Shown here one piece after another: positions 22,450 to 30,569 of a DNA stretch of 64,000 nt. The stretch is from Cellulomonas fengjieae (lineage in GTDB: Bacteria; Actinomycetota; Actinomycetes; Actinomycetales; Cellulomonadaceae), in assembly GCF_018388465.1 (NCBI RefSeq), contig NZ_CP074404.1, positions 3,720,001-3,784,000 on the forward strand, given 5' to 3'. A program made the translations under genes and the position numbers. Within the stretch, counting starts at the first letter, position 1; the number at the start of each line of letters is the position of its first letter. The notes beneath the pieces were generated by a model. That model saw only the letters and a program-made list of their open reading frames with translations. It was not told the origin of the DNA and ran no database searches.

Positions 22450-24699
22450 TCAGTGGTTCCTGCGCAGCAGCAGCAGCGTGACGTCGTCGACCGACGCGGG
22501 GTCCCGGCACTCGCGCAGCACGGTGTCGATGTCCACCGCGCGACCGTCGGCGTGGTCGAACTGCCCGAGCAGGCGGCGCAGCCCTTCGCGCAGGGAGGTC
22601 TGGCGGGAGTCGACCAGCCCGTCGCTGTAGAGCACGAGCCCGCCCCCCGGCGGAAGCGTCAACCGGGTGGTGGGCGGCGTCCCGGAGCCGGCGCCGAGCG
22701 GGCGTTCCACGGGCATGTCGAGCAGCACCGCTGCCCCGCCGGGCTGCAGGAGGAGGGGCCGCGGGTGCCCGGCGGCGGACAGCTCGACGTCCCCCGTGGC
22801 CGGGTCCACCAACGCGACGACCCCCGTCGCCATCTCCAGCGGCATGGTCCACCGGACCACGTGGTCGAGAGAGGCCAGGGTCTGGGCCGGCGAGTCCCCG
22901 CGCAGCAGGTAGGCCCGCAGCGCGTTGCGGATCTGCCCCATGGCGGCCGCGGCGGACAGGCCGTGCCCGGCGACGTCGCCCACGACGACGGCGAGCCGTC
23001 CGTCGGGGAGCGCGAGGGCGTCGTACCAGTCACCGCCTACCCGGCCGCCCGCGGCCGGCTCGTACCGGGCGTGCACCGACCAGCCGTCGACCTGCGGGAG
23101 CGACGCGGGCAGCAGGCTGCGCTGCACGGTCTCCGCCGTGCGGATCTGGAGGCGCGACCGCTGCAGGAGCACCTCGAGCAGCCGCGCGCGCAGCTCCTCG
23201 GCCCAGCGCACCTCGCTCGGCGTCCACGGCTCGCTCCTGTCGCGGACCGTCTCCCGCCACAGCGCGAACGACTTGCGCGGGCTCAGCCGGACGTGGTCGC
23301 CCTCCCTCGTGGCGATGGCCTTGTTGTGCGGGTCGCCGCCCCAGTCGACGTTCTGCACCGCCTCGTGCCGGAGCCACACCACGGCCTGACCCTCGGGCAG
23401 CCGCAGGGCCATCAGGCCGGCCACGCCCGGCACGAGGGCCGCGAGCGCGGGCTCCTGCGTGGCCAGCGCGTCGCGCACGACCACCTCCTCGTCCTGCTCG
23501 GCCACCCACGCCAGCAGGGCGGTGCAGTCGGCCGGGACGTCCCCGACGCAGTCGACCACGCCGTCGGCGGAGACCACGGCGCCCTGCGCCGGGACCAGGT
23601 CGAGCACCGTGGTGCCGGTGACGAGGGCGGAGGCGAGCGCACGGTCGTGGTCCCGGCCGGCGCTCAGCAACCGCGACAGCGTGCGCGACGCGCCGATGCG
23701 CGCCTCCAGCTCGTCCTCCTCGACACGGGCGACGAGTCGCAGCGAGAGGCTGGAGCCCAGGAACTCCGCCGCGGCGCGCACCCCGTACGGCGGCTCGTGC
23801 GGACCCGCGTAGTGATGGCACGCGATCAGGCCCCACAGCCGGCCCTGCCGCAGCAGCGAGACCGACATCGACGCGGCGACGCCCATGTTCTCCAGGTACT
23901 CCACGTGGATCGGCGACACGCTGCGCAGCGTCGAGTGGGTGAGGTCCAGCGGCTGGCCGGTCACCTCGTCGAGACCGGGCACGATCGGCGACGGGGTGTA
24001 GCCGACGTCCGAGATGAGCCGGATCCAGCTCTGCTCGTACAACGCGCGGGCCTGCGGCGGGATGTCGCTCGCCGGGAACTTCAGGCCCAGGAACGGGTTG
24101 AGCTCCGGACGCATGGCCTCCGCGACCACCTCGCCGTTGTACTCGTCGTCGAAGCGGTAGATCATCACGCGGTCGAACCCGGTCAGCGCCCGCACCTCGC
24201 GCGCCGTGATCTCGTAGAGGTTCGCCAGGTCGTGCGCGCCGTTGAGCTGCTCGACCGCGCTGCGGACCGCCTGGTAGGTGTTGGGGAACGAGAAGGGCCG
24301 GGGCCCCGACGCCGGTTCGACCTCGACGACGAGGAGCGTGCTGTCCCCGCTCAGGATGCGGTGCAGGACCACGTCCAGATGACGGTCGCCGATGGCGACC
24401 ACGAGCGGGTTGCGAGCGCGCAGGTTGCCCCACGTCCGCACGTGCTGCGCGATCGCGTCGGCGGCCTCCGCACCGAGCACGTCCGCCAGCGGGTGCCCGA
24501 GCACGTCGTCGACCGCCGGCCCGAGCAGGGCCTCGACGTTCTGCGACGTGTGCCGCACCACCAGGTCCGGTTCCGTCACGGCCAGCAGGACGCCGCGCGG
24601 CTGCACGCTCCCCGGGATGTGGATCGGTTCGCGGGCACAGTTATCGAGGTTAACCACCTCGCCGGGCGCCAGGTACATCGTTTCGAGCCTGTCCGTCAT
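22450..24699 (-). CDS. Bacteriophytochrome with SpoIIE/PP2C phosphatase output
   Basis: A 749-residue photoreceptor. PAS: residues about 20-130, with the biliverdin-linking Cys21 in NCAREPIHIPGSVQPRG. GAF: about 145-325, with YRFDDEYNGEVVAE, the PASDIP motif (209-214) and His295/His296 in CHHYAG. PHY: about 330-510, with tongue motif SPRKSFALW (473-481). Output: PP2C/SpoIIE phosphatase about 520-749, metal Asp in GGDWYD and GDVAGHG, then YSDGLVDSR and SVDDVTLLLLRR. There is no histidine kinase. Red/far-red light probably controls dephosphorylation of an anti-sigma antagonist. No heme oxygenase (biliverdin source) is nearby. Confidence 0.9.
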   Translation of the reverse strand: MTDRLETMYLAPGEVVNLDNCAREPIHIPGSVQPRGVLLAVTEPDLVVRHTSQNVEALLGPAVDDVLGHPLADVLGAEAADAIAQHVRTWGNLRARNPLVVAIGDRHLDVVLHRILSGDSTLLVVEVEPASGPRPFSFPNTYQAVRSAVEQLNGAHDLANLYEITAREVRALTGFDRVMIYRFDDEYNGEVVAEAMRPELNPFLGLKFPASDIPPQARALYEQSWIRLISDVGYTPSPIVPGLDEVTGQPLDLTHSTLRSVSPIHVEYLENMGVAASMSVSLLRQGRLWGLIACHHYAGPHEPPYGVRAAAEFLGSSLSLRLVARVEEDELEARIGASRTLSRLLSAGRDHDRALASALVTGTTVLDLVPAQGAVVSADGVVDCVGDVPADCTALLAWVAEQDEEVVVRDALATQEPALAALVPGVAGLMALRLPEGQAVVWLRHEAVQNVDWGGDPHNKAIATREGDHVRLSPRKSFALWRETVRDRSEPWTPSEVRWAEELRARLLEVLLQRSRLQIRTAETVQRSLLPASLPQVDGWSVHARYEPAAGGRVGGDWYDALALPDGRLAVVVGDVAGHGLSAAAAMGQIRNALRAYLLRGDSPAQTLASLDHVVRWTMPLEMATGVVALVDPATGDVELSAAGHPRPLLLQPGGAAVLLDMPVERPLGAGSGTPPTTRLTLPPGGGLVLYSDGLVDSRQTSLREGLRRLLGQFDHADGRAVDIDTVLRECRDPASVDDVTLLLLRRNH

Positions 24700-24755
24700 G
24701 ACGTACCCCCCGGGGCAACCCTGCCATGGGACGCCGCCCCTGTCAGGGACCGTGG

Positions 24756-25424
24756 TCAGTCGAGGCAGAACAGCGTGACCTCCGCGATGCCGACCGCGCC
24801 CGGCCCATACAGCTGCGCGAACAGCTCGGCGTCCTCCTTCGAGGCCAGGTAGGTCGCGACGACGAGGGTCTCCGGGGGGAACCCGAGCGCCTCGCCTGCA
24901 CCCTGGTCGCAGGCGATCTCGCCGCCGGACGGCGCGTAGCCGAGCTCGGTGACCCGCGCCGTGGCCGCGACTGCCGCGGGCGAGTCGAACGAGTCGACGA
25001 CCGCCACGTAGGTGCCCCAGACCCGGTTGCCGTGCGCGACGTCGGCCGGCTGCGGCCGGGCGGGAGGCGTCGTGGGAGGCGTGCTGGGTGAGGGCGCCGT
25101 CGGGGTCGGGCTCGCCGTCGTCGGGGTCGGGGTCGGGCTCGCCGCCGTCGGGGTCGGCGTCGGGCTCGCCGTGGCGGTCACGCTCGGGGCGGGTAGCGCC
25201 GGCTGCACCGCCGACAGCCCGGTCACCGCGTTGGCGGTCACGATGCCGACGGCGACCGCCGCCGCGGCTGCCGTGGTGACGGTGATGACGCGGCGGGCGC
25301 GGAGCCGATGGACCTGAGCGCGCACCTGCTCCGCCTCCGTCCGGGGATCCGGGGCAGCGGCGGCGGCGGCATGGGCCTCGTGCTGGGCGAGCGCGCCGAG
25401 CAGGTCACGCAGGTGTGCGGTCAT
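24756..25424 (-). CDS. Membrane-anchored protein with Pro/Thr-rich linker, partner of sigma factor
   Basis: A 222-residue protein. A cytoplasmic N-terminus of about 45 residues ends in basic RLRARR, followed by one membrane helix (VITVTTAAAAAVAVGIVTANAVTGL). Outside comes a low-complexity linker of repeated (T/S)PTPT units (about residues 85-125) and a globular domain with two cysteines (GGEIACDQGAGEALGF, VTLFCLD). It overlaps the sigma-factor gene by 4 bases, so it is a candidate anti-sigma or co-regulated surface sensor, although no zinc motif of known anti-sigma factors is seen. Confidence 0.75.
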   Translation of the reverse strand: MTAHLRDLLGALAQHEAHAAAAAAPDPRTEAEQVRAQVHRLRARRVITVTTAAAAAVAVGIVTANAVTGLSAVQPALPAPSVTATASPTPTPTAASPTPTPTTASPTPTAPSPSTPPTTPPARPQPADVAHGNRVWGTYVAVVDSFDSPAAVAATARVTELGYAPSGGEIACDQGAGEALGFPPETLVVATYLASKEDAELFAQLYGPGAVGIAEVTLFCLD

Positions 25425-25957
25425 AGGTGGCTCCCGGATTCGACGGCCGCGTCGGGGTCGTGGGGCAGGACGTCCGGGCCGAGCGCGGTGCGCAGCTTGG
25501 CCGTCGCGTCGAACAGGTAGCGCTTGACCGCCCCGGTGCTCAGGCCCAGCTCGTGGGCGACCTCCGGGACCGTCAGGTCGTCGAAGTAGCGCAGGACCGC
25601 GACGGCGCGCTCGCGAGGGGTCAACCCCGCGAGGGCCGCGCGCACGTCGAGCGCCGCCGCGGTGGCGTGCTCCGGGGACCGGGCATGCCCGGTGTCCGCC
25701 AGCAGGTGGACCTTGGTCCGCCAGGACGCCGTGCGGCGTGCCGAGTCGATGAACATCGTGCGGATCACGCTGCGCACGTAGCCCTCGGCGGTGTAGACGT
25801 CCGTCAACGCACGGGGCTTGGCAAAGGTCCGGACGATCGCGTCGTGCACGAGGTCCTCGGCGTCGCGCCGGTCGAGCGTGAACAGGGCGGCATAGCCGAC
25901 CAGGGCCGAGCGCCGATCGTGCAGCACCTCGTCCAGAACCCGGTGCCAGGCTGGCAC
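25421..25957 (-). CDS. ECF/SigE-type RNA polymerase sigma factor
   Basis: A 178-residue group IV sigma factor. Region 2 is AALFTLDRRDAEDLVHDAIVRTFAK with TAEGYVRSVIRTMFIDSARR; region 4 is LAGLTPRERAVAVLRYFDDLTVPEVAHELGLSTGAVKRYLFDATAKL. The YFDDLTVPEVA signature is typical of the actinobacterial SigE-like (SIG_E subgroup) branch. GTG 25957 with AAGGGGG upstream is the best start; a TTG at 25984 is possible. It overlaps the membrane-protein gene, suggesting a signalling pair. Confidence 0.88.
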   Translation of the reverse strand: MPAWHRVLDEVLHDRRSALVGYAALFTLDRRDAEDLVHDAIVRTFAKPRALTDVYTAEGYVRSVIRTMFIDSARRTASWRTKVHLLADTGHARSPEHATAAALDVRAALAGLTPRERAVAVLRYFDDLTVPEVAHELGLSTGAVKRYLFDATAKLRTALGPDVLPHDPDAAVESGSHL

Positions 25958-26031
25958 GCCGCACCCCCTTCGTCGTCCGGACAACCGTCATGAGGACAAC
26001 GAGCGCGCGGCCCTGAACGTTGGGGGGGCTG

Positions 26032-26889
26032 TCAGACCTCGTCGCGCCAGGTGTGCCGCGGGTCGTAGCCGAGCAGGCGCCGGGCCTTGTCGATGGACAG
26101 CAGCGTCTCGCGGCCCTCGAGGTGCCGGGTCACCGGGACGTCGGGGAAGTACTCGGCGACGAGCTCCGCCGACGGCCGTTCCAGGACGGTGTCCGGCGAC
26201 GCGACGATGAAGGCCTCGAACCCCCTGAGGTCGCTCTCGAGCGCGAGCCGGACCGCGAGGGCGCCGTCGCGGGCGTCGATGTAGCCCCACAGGTTCCAGC
26301 TCCGGCTGCGGGGCTCGGCCGCGAACCCGGGGAAGGCGGCGTAGTCGGCGACGTCCATGACGTTGGAGAACCGCAGGCCGATGAGCTTGAGCTCGGGGTC
26401 CCACCGCGTGAAGTGCCGCGCCATCTCCTCCTCGACCGCCTTGCCCAGCGAGTACGTGCTCTCCGGGCGGACGGCGTACTCCTCGTCGACCGGCACGTAG
26501 GGCGGTGGCGTCTCGAACGGCAGCCCGAGGACCGTCTCGCTGGACGCCCAGACGACGTTCTTGATGCCCGCCCAGCGCGCCGCGCTGAAGACGTGGTGGG
26601 TGGCGACGACGTTGTTGGCGAACGTCGCGCCGCTCGGCCGCAGCCCCGGGGCCGGGATCGCCGCGAGGTGGACGACCGCGTCGACGCCGTCGTACCGGTC
26701 GTCGATGCCGGTCAGCGCCTCGGTCACCTGGCCCAGGTCCGTCAGGTCGACGCGCGTGAACACCGCCGGCTGACCGGCCGGTGGCAGGGCGGTGTCGACG
26801 TTGACCACGTCGTACCCGTGCGCCGCCAGGTGGTCGACGACCGCTCGTCCGAGCTTGCCGCTGCCGCCGGTCACCACGACGCGGGTCAT
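26032..26889 (-). CDS. NAD(P)-dependent epimerase/dehydratase (extended SDR)
   Basis: A 285-residue Rossmann-fold enzyme. Glycine motif VTGGSGKLGRAVVDHLAAHG at the N-terminus, VHLAAIPAPG, SSETVLGLPF and the catalytic YSLGK (Tyr and Lys) are present. It most resembles sugar-nucleotide epimerases or uronate dehydrogenases. It overlaps the preceding aldo/keto reductase by 4 bases; together they suggest a short sugar-oxidation route (aldose to lactone, plus a second sugar step), but no transporter or kinase is next to them. Confidence 0.85.
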   Translation of the reverse strand: MTRVVVTGGSGKLGRAVVDHLAAHGYDVVNVDTALPPAGQPAVFTRVDLTDLGQVTEALTGIDDRYDGVDAVVHLAAIPAPGLRPSGATFANNVVATHHVFSAARWAGIKNVVWASSETVLGLPFETPPPYVPVDEEYAVRPESTYSLGKAVEEEMARHFTRWDPELKLIGLRFSNVMDVADYAAFPGFAAEPRSRSWNLWGYIDARDGALAVRLALESDLRGFEAFIVASPDTVLERPSAELVAEYFPDVPVTRHLEGRETLLSIDKARRLLGYDPRHTWRDEV

Positions 26890-27863
26890 GAGGCGTCCAG
26901 CCAGGTGTGCGCCGGCGGGACCAGGGCCTCGAGCGCGGCCCACAGGGCGTCCGGCAGCGGTGCGGAGGCCAGGTCGAGGGTGCGGGCGACGCGCCCCGGC
27001 CGGCTCATGCCGACGATGGTGGACGCGATGCGGGGGTCCCGCAGGGAGAACTGCAGCGCCGCGGTGCCCAGCTCGGTGCGGAAGTCGGCGCACACCCGCC
27101 GCATCTCCGCGACGGCCGCGAGCGTCTCGGGCGGCGCCGGCCGGTAGCCGTAGCTCGTCGGCCCGCCGGACTGGAAGGCCAGGATGCCGCCGCCGTAGAC
27201 CGCGGCATTGAGGATCCCCAGGCCCTGCCGGACGGCCTCCTCGATCACGGGCCCGGCGCTGCGGTCCACGAGCGTCCAGCGGTTGTGCACCAGCAGGACG
27301 TCGAACACGCCCAGGTCGAGGTACTTCGCGATCTCCTGCACCCGACCGCCGGCCAGCCCGATCGCACCGATCTCGCCTGCGTCGCGCAGCTGCACCAGCG
27401 CCTCGACCGGCCCTCCCGGGGCGGACATCTCGGCGAAGTCGAACGACTCGGGGTCGTGCAGGTGGACCAGGGGGAGGTGGTCGAGGCCGAGGCGCTCGCG
27501 GCTCTCCGCCACGGAGGCGCGCACCCGGTCTCCCGAGTAGTCGCGGCCCGCCGGGTCGACCTTGGTGGCGATGACGACGCCCTCGGGCACGCCGCCCGCC
27601 TCGACCAGCGCGGCCCCGATCCGGCGCTCGCTCTCGCCGTCCGAGTAGCCATTCGAGGTGTCGATGAACCGGATGGGGCTGTCCAGCGTGGCCAGGACGG
27701 TCGCGACGCCGTCGTCGGCGGAGACCTCGCGCCCGAAGAGCTCGGGCATGCTGCCGAGCGGCCCGCCGCCCAGGCAGACGGCCGACACCTGCAGGCCTGT
27801 CCCGCCGAGCTCGCGGATCCATCCGGGCTGACCGGGTGCGTGGGGGGGCTGCTTCATCCGCAC
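26886..27863 (-). CDS. Aldo/keto reductase (aldose/L-fucose dehydrogenase-like)
   Basis: A 325-residue TIM-barrel oxidoreductase. The AKR pattern is present: IRFIDTSNGYSDGESERRIGAAL (Asp and Tyr of the tetrad), VIATKVD (Lys), LPLVHLHDPES (His) and the NADP-site AALQFSLRDPRIASTIVGMS. Family members close to this oxidise free aldoses such as L-fucose or D-arabinose. Start may be GTG 27863 or the ATG two codons later (27857). Coupled to the SDR gene downstream. Confidence 0.85.
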   Translation of the reverse strand: MRMKQPPHAPGQPGWIRELGGTGLQVSAVCLGGGPLGSMPELFGREVSADDGVATVLATLDSPIRFIDTSNGYSDGESERRIGAALVEAGGVPEGVVIATKVDPAGRDYSGDRVRASVAESRERLGLDHLPLVHLHDPESFDFAEMSAPGGPVEALVQLRDAGEIGAIGLAGGRVQEIAKYLDLGVFDVLLVHNRWTLVDRSAGPVIEEAVRQGLGILNAAVYGGGILAFQSGGPTSYGYRPAPPETLAAVAEMRRVCADFRTELGTAALQFSLRDPRIASTIVGMSRPGRVARTLDLASAPLPDALWAALEALVPPAHTWLDAS

Positions 27864-28112
27864 ATCTCACCACGGGGGGTCCGAGATGTCCGGTCCAGGT
27901 CTAGCGCTCTCGGCGCTCTTCCAGGCCATGGACAGCACCGTCACGTTCGAGCAGGCGCAACTGGGGGCCGAGGAGCCGGAGACGGTCACGGTGCCCGCGC
28001 GCAGCCTGCTCGACGCCGACAGACTGCGGTTCGTGTTCACCCCGCCGGTCGCCAACTTCCGGGAACCCTGGCTCCACCACGACAACCGTCACCGAGCCCA
28101 CACCGGCATGCA
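27864..28112. other. Intergenic 249 bases, nothing convincing
   Basis: Gap between the aldo/keto reductase start and the hydrolase stop. It holds open frames on both strands (for example a plus-strand frame from 27886 with EQAQLGAEEPETVTVPARSLLDA) but the codon bias is not convincing, no ribosome site is clear, and I see no strong hairpin. Possibly a decayed gene fragment. Confidence 0.4.
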
Positions 28113-28844
28113 TCAGCCCTCGGCGGGCGCGGTCGCCCGGGCGGCCTCCAGGATGATGTCGGTCACCGCGCCCGGCTGTGAGACCGAGACGGCGTGCGAG
28201 GCGTCGACCTCGACCAGGTGCGCGTCGGCCCGCTCCGCCATGAAGCGCGACAGCTCGGCGGGGATGGCCAGGTCCTGGGCGGCCAGCAGCACCCACGACT
28301 CGATCGACCTCCACGCCGCTCGCGTCGCCGGGGCCGTGAACGCGGCGAGCGCGAAGGGACGCTGTGTGACCGCCATCCTCTCCGCGACAGCCCTGTCGAC
28401 GTCCGCGCCGAACAGGTCGGGGAAGCGCGCCGGGTCGATCGTCAGCTCGGTCTGCGTGGTTCCGTCGGCCGAGCGGTACGGCGTCGCGACGGCCGCACCG
28501 CCGAGCTGGGCACCCGGGAACTTCTCGACGAGCTCCAGCAGGCTCTCGCCGACCTCGGCGAGGAAGCTGGCGACGTAGACGAGGGCGGTCACGTTCGTGT
28601 TCCCGTCGGCCGCGTGGCTCATCACCGCACCGCCGTACGAGTGGCCGGCGACAACGATGGGGCCCTCGATGCCCTCCAGGACGCTGCGCAGGTAGTCGCC
28701 GTCGCTCTCGAGGCCGCGCAGCGGGTTGGCGACGGCGACCACGCGGTGGCCGGCCTCGCGCAGGGCGTCGATGGAGCCGTTCCAGCTCGATGAGTCCGCG
28801 TACGCGCCGTGGACCAGGACGATGGTCTGGGCTGTGGTGGTCAT
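28113..28844 (-). CDS. Alpha/beta hydrolase (esterase-like)
   Basis: A 243-residue serine hydrolase. The fold opens with TIVLVHGAYADSSSWN (oxyanion region), the nucleophile is in VVAGHSYGGAVMSHA, and the histidine in VEVDASHAVSVSQPG near the C-terminus. This matches the short hydrolase branch often called esterase or Est/MhpC-like; the natural substrate is unknown. ATG 28844 is chosen for the ribosome site GGAGGA 4-9 bases upstream. A longer reading from 28904 lacks one. Divergent from the GntR regulator with a palindrome between. Confidence 0.85.
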   Translation of the reverse strand: MTTTAQTIVLVHGAYADSSSWNGSIDALREAGHRVVAVANPLRGLESDGDYLRSVLEGIEGPIVVAGHSYGGAVMSHAADGNTNVTALVYVASFLAEVGESLLELVEKFPGAQLGGAAVATPYRSADGTTQTELTIDPARFPDLFGADVDRAVAERMAVTQRPFALAAFTAPATRAAWRSIESWVLLAAQDLAIPAELSRFMAERADAHLVEVDASHAVSVSQPGAVTDIILEAARATAPAEG

Positions 28845-28875
28845 GGTGTTCCTCCGGGTGATGGCTGGGACTGGT

Positions 28876-28895
28876 GTATGCAATATATTGCGTAC
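28876..28895. promoter_or_regulatory. GntR-type operator between hydrolase and gntR
   Basis: GTATGCAATATATTGCGTAC is a 20-bp inverted repeat with one mismatched pair; the inner 12 bases GCAATATATTGC are perfect. It is an island of AT in GC-rich DNA, 32 bases before the hydrolase ATG and 62 before gntR. GntR/FadR-type regulators bind such short palindromes, so the divergent regulator is the likely ligand. Confidence 0.7.
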
Positions 28896-28956
28896 TGTGG
28901 ACACTCCGTCAACCCTTCCTCCCCAGAAAAGGCCACGCGGCGGGCACGATGGTCGG

Positions 28957-29607
28957 GTGCCTGTTCCCTCCGACCGCCCACCGGTCGACCGTTCCCTGCT
29001 CCGCGACGACGTCTACCGCCGCCTGCGCGACGGGATCATCGACGGCACGTTCGCCCCGGGTGAGCAGCTCAAGGACGGCGAGCTCGCCACCTGGCTCGGG
29101 GTGAGCCGGACCCCCGTGCGCGAGGCGCTCCTCCGGCTCGCGCACTGCGGGCTCGTGGTGGCCCGGCCGGGCCGGTCGACGGTCGTCAGCTCGCTCGACG
29201 AGCGGGCGACGCGTGACGCGCGGGACGTGGTCGCCGCCATGCACGAGCTGGCGGTCCGGGCGGCCGTCCCCCAGCTCACCTCGGCGGACATCGACGCGAT
29301 GCGCGACGCGGCCCGCCGGTTCAGCGACGCCCTCGACGACGGCGACATCGACGTGGCGCTCAGCGCCGACGACGAGCTCCACGCCGTCCCCGTGACCGTC
29401 GCCGGCAACCGGGCGGTCGCCGCCGTCCTCGAGCAGCACATGCCGGTGCTGCGCAGGATCGAGCGCGTGCGGTTCGCGTCGGCCGACGGCCGGCGCTCAC
29501 CCGACCGTCACGAGGACCTGATCCGGCTGTGCGCCGCGGGTGACGTCGACGGCGCCGCGGCGGTCGCGTTCGAGACGTGGCACAGCCTCCCGACCAGCGC
29601 GTCCTGA
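28957..29607 (+). CDS. GntR-family (FadR/FCD) transcriptional regulator
   Basis: A 216-residue regulator. N-terminal winged helix: LLRDDVYRRLRDGIIDGTFAPGEQLKDGELATWLGVSRTPVREALLRLAHCGLVV, a textbook GntR signature. The C-terminal FCD helical ligand domain follows (residues about 85-205), with DDELHAVPVTVAGN and RHEDLIRLCAAGDVDGAA. GTG 28957 follows CACGAT at 6 bases, suggesting leaderless translation. It probably controls the divergent hydrolase through the palindrome at 28876-28895. Confidence 0.88.
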   Translation: MPVPSDRPPVDRSLLRDDVYRRLRDGIIDGTFAPGEQLKDGELATWLGVSRTPVREALLRLAHCGLVVARPGRSTVVSSLDERATRDARDVVAAMHELAVRAAVPQLTSADIDAMRDAARRFSDALDDGDIDVALSADDELHAVPVTVAGNRAVAAVLEQHMPVLRRIERVRFASADGRRSPDRHEDLIRLCAAGDVDGAAAVAFETWHSLPTSAS

Positions 29608-29612
29608 CCGCG

Positions 29613-30554
29613 TCACCGCGGCTCGAACGCCACGATCCCGCTGCTGCTCACGCCGAACAGACGGTGGTCGACCACCGCGAGGCTGTGGATGCCGACGGGC
29701 GGCTCGACGGACCAGGCGAGCCGCCCGTCGTGCAGGTCGTGGGCCACCACGGTGCGGCGGAAGCCCGGCCCGAGCACGATCAGGTGCCGCCCGTCGGTCA
29801 CCAGGCTCTCCCCGCGCAGGTCCTCCGGCGCCAGCTCCCACACGACCGCGCCGGTCCGCAGGTCCCGGACCTCGACCGCCCCGCTGACCAGCACCGCGAG
29901 CAGCCCGTCGACCACGAGCATCGTGCTCGACATGTCGCTGGTGGGCCGGGGGGCCGTCCACACCGTGCCGCCCGTGGGGGCGTCGATACCGCGCAGGCCG
30001 TCCTCCTCCTGCCGGAGCAGGACGTGGGGCGACGACCCGTCGTCGACGGCGATCCGCGGCCCGCGCACCGGTCGCGCATCGGGCTCGGCACGGCCCGACG
30101 CCGCCCCGTCGGCGAGGTCCGACGTCCAGAGCTCGTCACCCGTGCGCATGTCGATCCCGCGCAGCCGGTCCGCCCCGTCCTGGTACCGGAGCACGAGGAC
30201 GCCGTCGCGGACCCAGGCGCGACCGGGGAGGCCCACGACGTAGTCGCTGCGCGCGGGCGCCGACTGCCACGCGACCCTCGGGGCGGCGTCCATCGGCGCG
30301 AGCACCTCCGGGATCGCCGCGAGGGCCTCGGCGCGCGCTCGCTCGGCGCGCACCGACAGCGTGCCGGGCACGACGAGGGCGACCGCCACCGCGATCGCCG
30401 CGGCCGACGCCGTGAGCCGGTGCCGCCGGACCCATCCGGACGCACGGCGGAGGCGTTCACCGACGACGCTGCGGGCGCGGTCCACCTCGTCCGTCGCCTG
30501 CCCGGCACCGGACGCCTCCACGAGCTCGACGGGCTCCATCCGCCGGGTGCTCAT
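29613..30554 (-). CDS. Membrane-anchored PQQ-like beta-propeller protein
   Basis: A 313-residue protein with a cytoplasmic N-terminus, a single membrane helix at about residues 47-67 (LTASAAAIAVAVALVVPGTL) and an outside domain of beta-propeller repeats. Typical repeat endings RLRGIDMRTGDELWTSDLA, GLRGIDAPTGGTVWTAP, VEVRDLRTGAVVWELAPEDL and AHDLHDGRLAWSVEP match PQQ/YVTN-like blades. No enzymatic motif is seen; it may be structural or a sensor. It starts 15 bases after the aminopeptidase gene ends, on the same strand. Confidence 0.78.
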   Translation of the reverse strand: MSTRRMEPVELVEASGAGQATDEVDRARSVVGERLRRASGWVRRHRLTASAAAIAVAVALVVPGTLSVRAERARAEALAAIPEVLAPMDAAPRVAWQSAPARSDYVVGLPGRAWVRDGVLVLRYQDGADRLRGIDMRTGDELWTSDLADGAASGRAEPDARPVRGPRIAVDDGSSPHVLLRQEEDGLRGIDAPTGGTVWTAPRPTSDMSSTMLVVDGLLAVLVSGAVEVRDLRTGAVVWELAPEDLRGESLVTDGRHLIVLGPGFRRTVVAHDLHDGRLAWSVEPPVGIHSLAVVDHRLFGVSSSGIVAFEPR

Positions 30555-30569
30555 CGGACCCGCTCGCGG

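Noticed and set aside
25060..25185. Short-period GC-rich repeat in the linker of the membrane protein as a CRISPR or VNTR locus
   Set aside because: It is coding: it encodes the (T/S)PTPT linker, with irregular units and no spacers.
27886..28112. Short plus-strand gene after the aldo/keto reductase
   Set aside because: No ribosome site, weak codon bias, and it continues antisense through the hydrolase gene.
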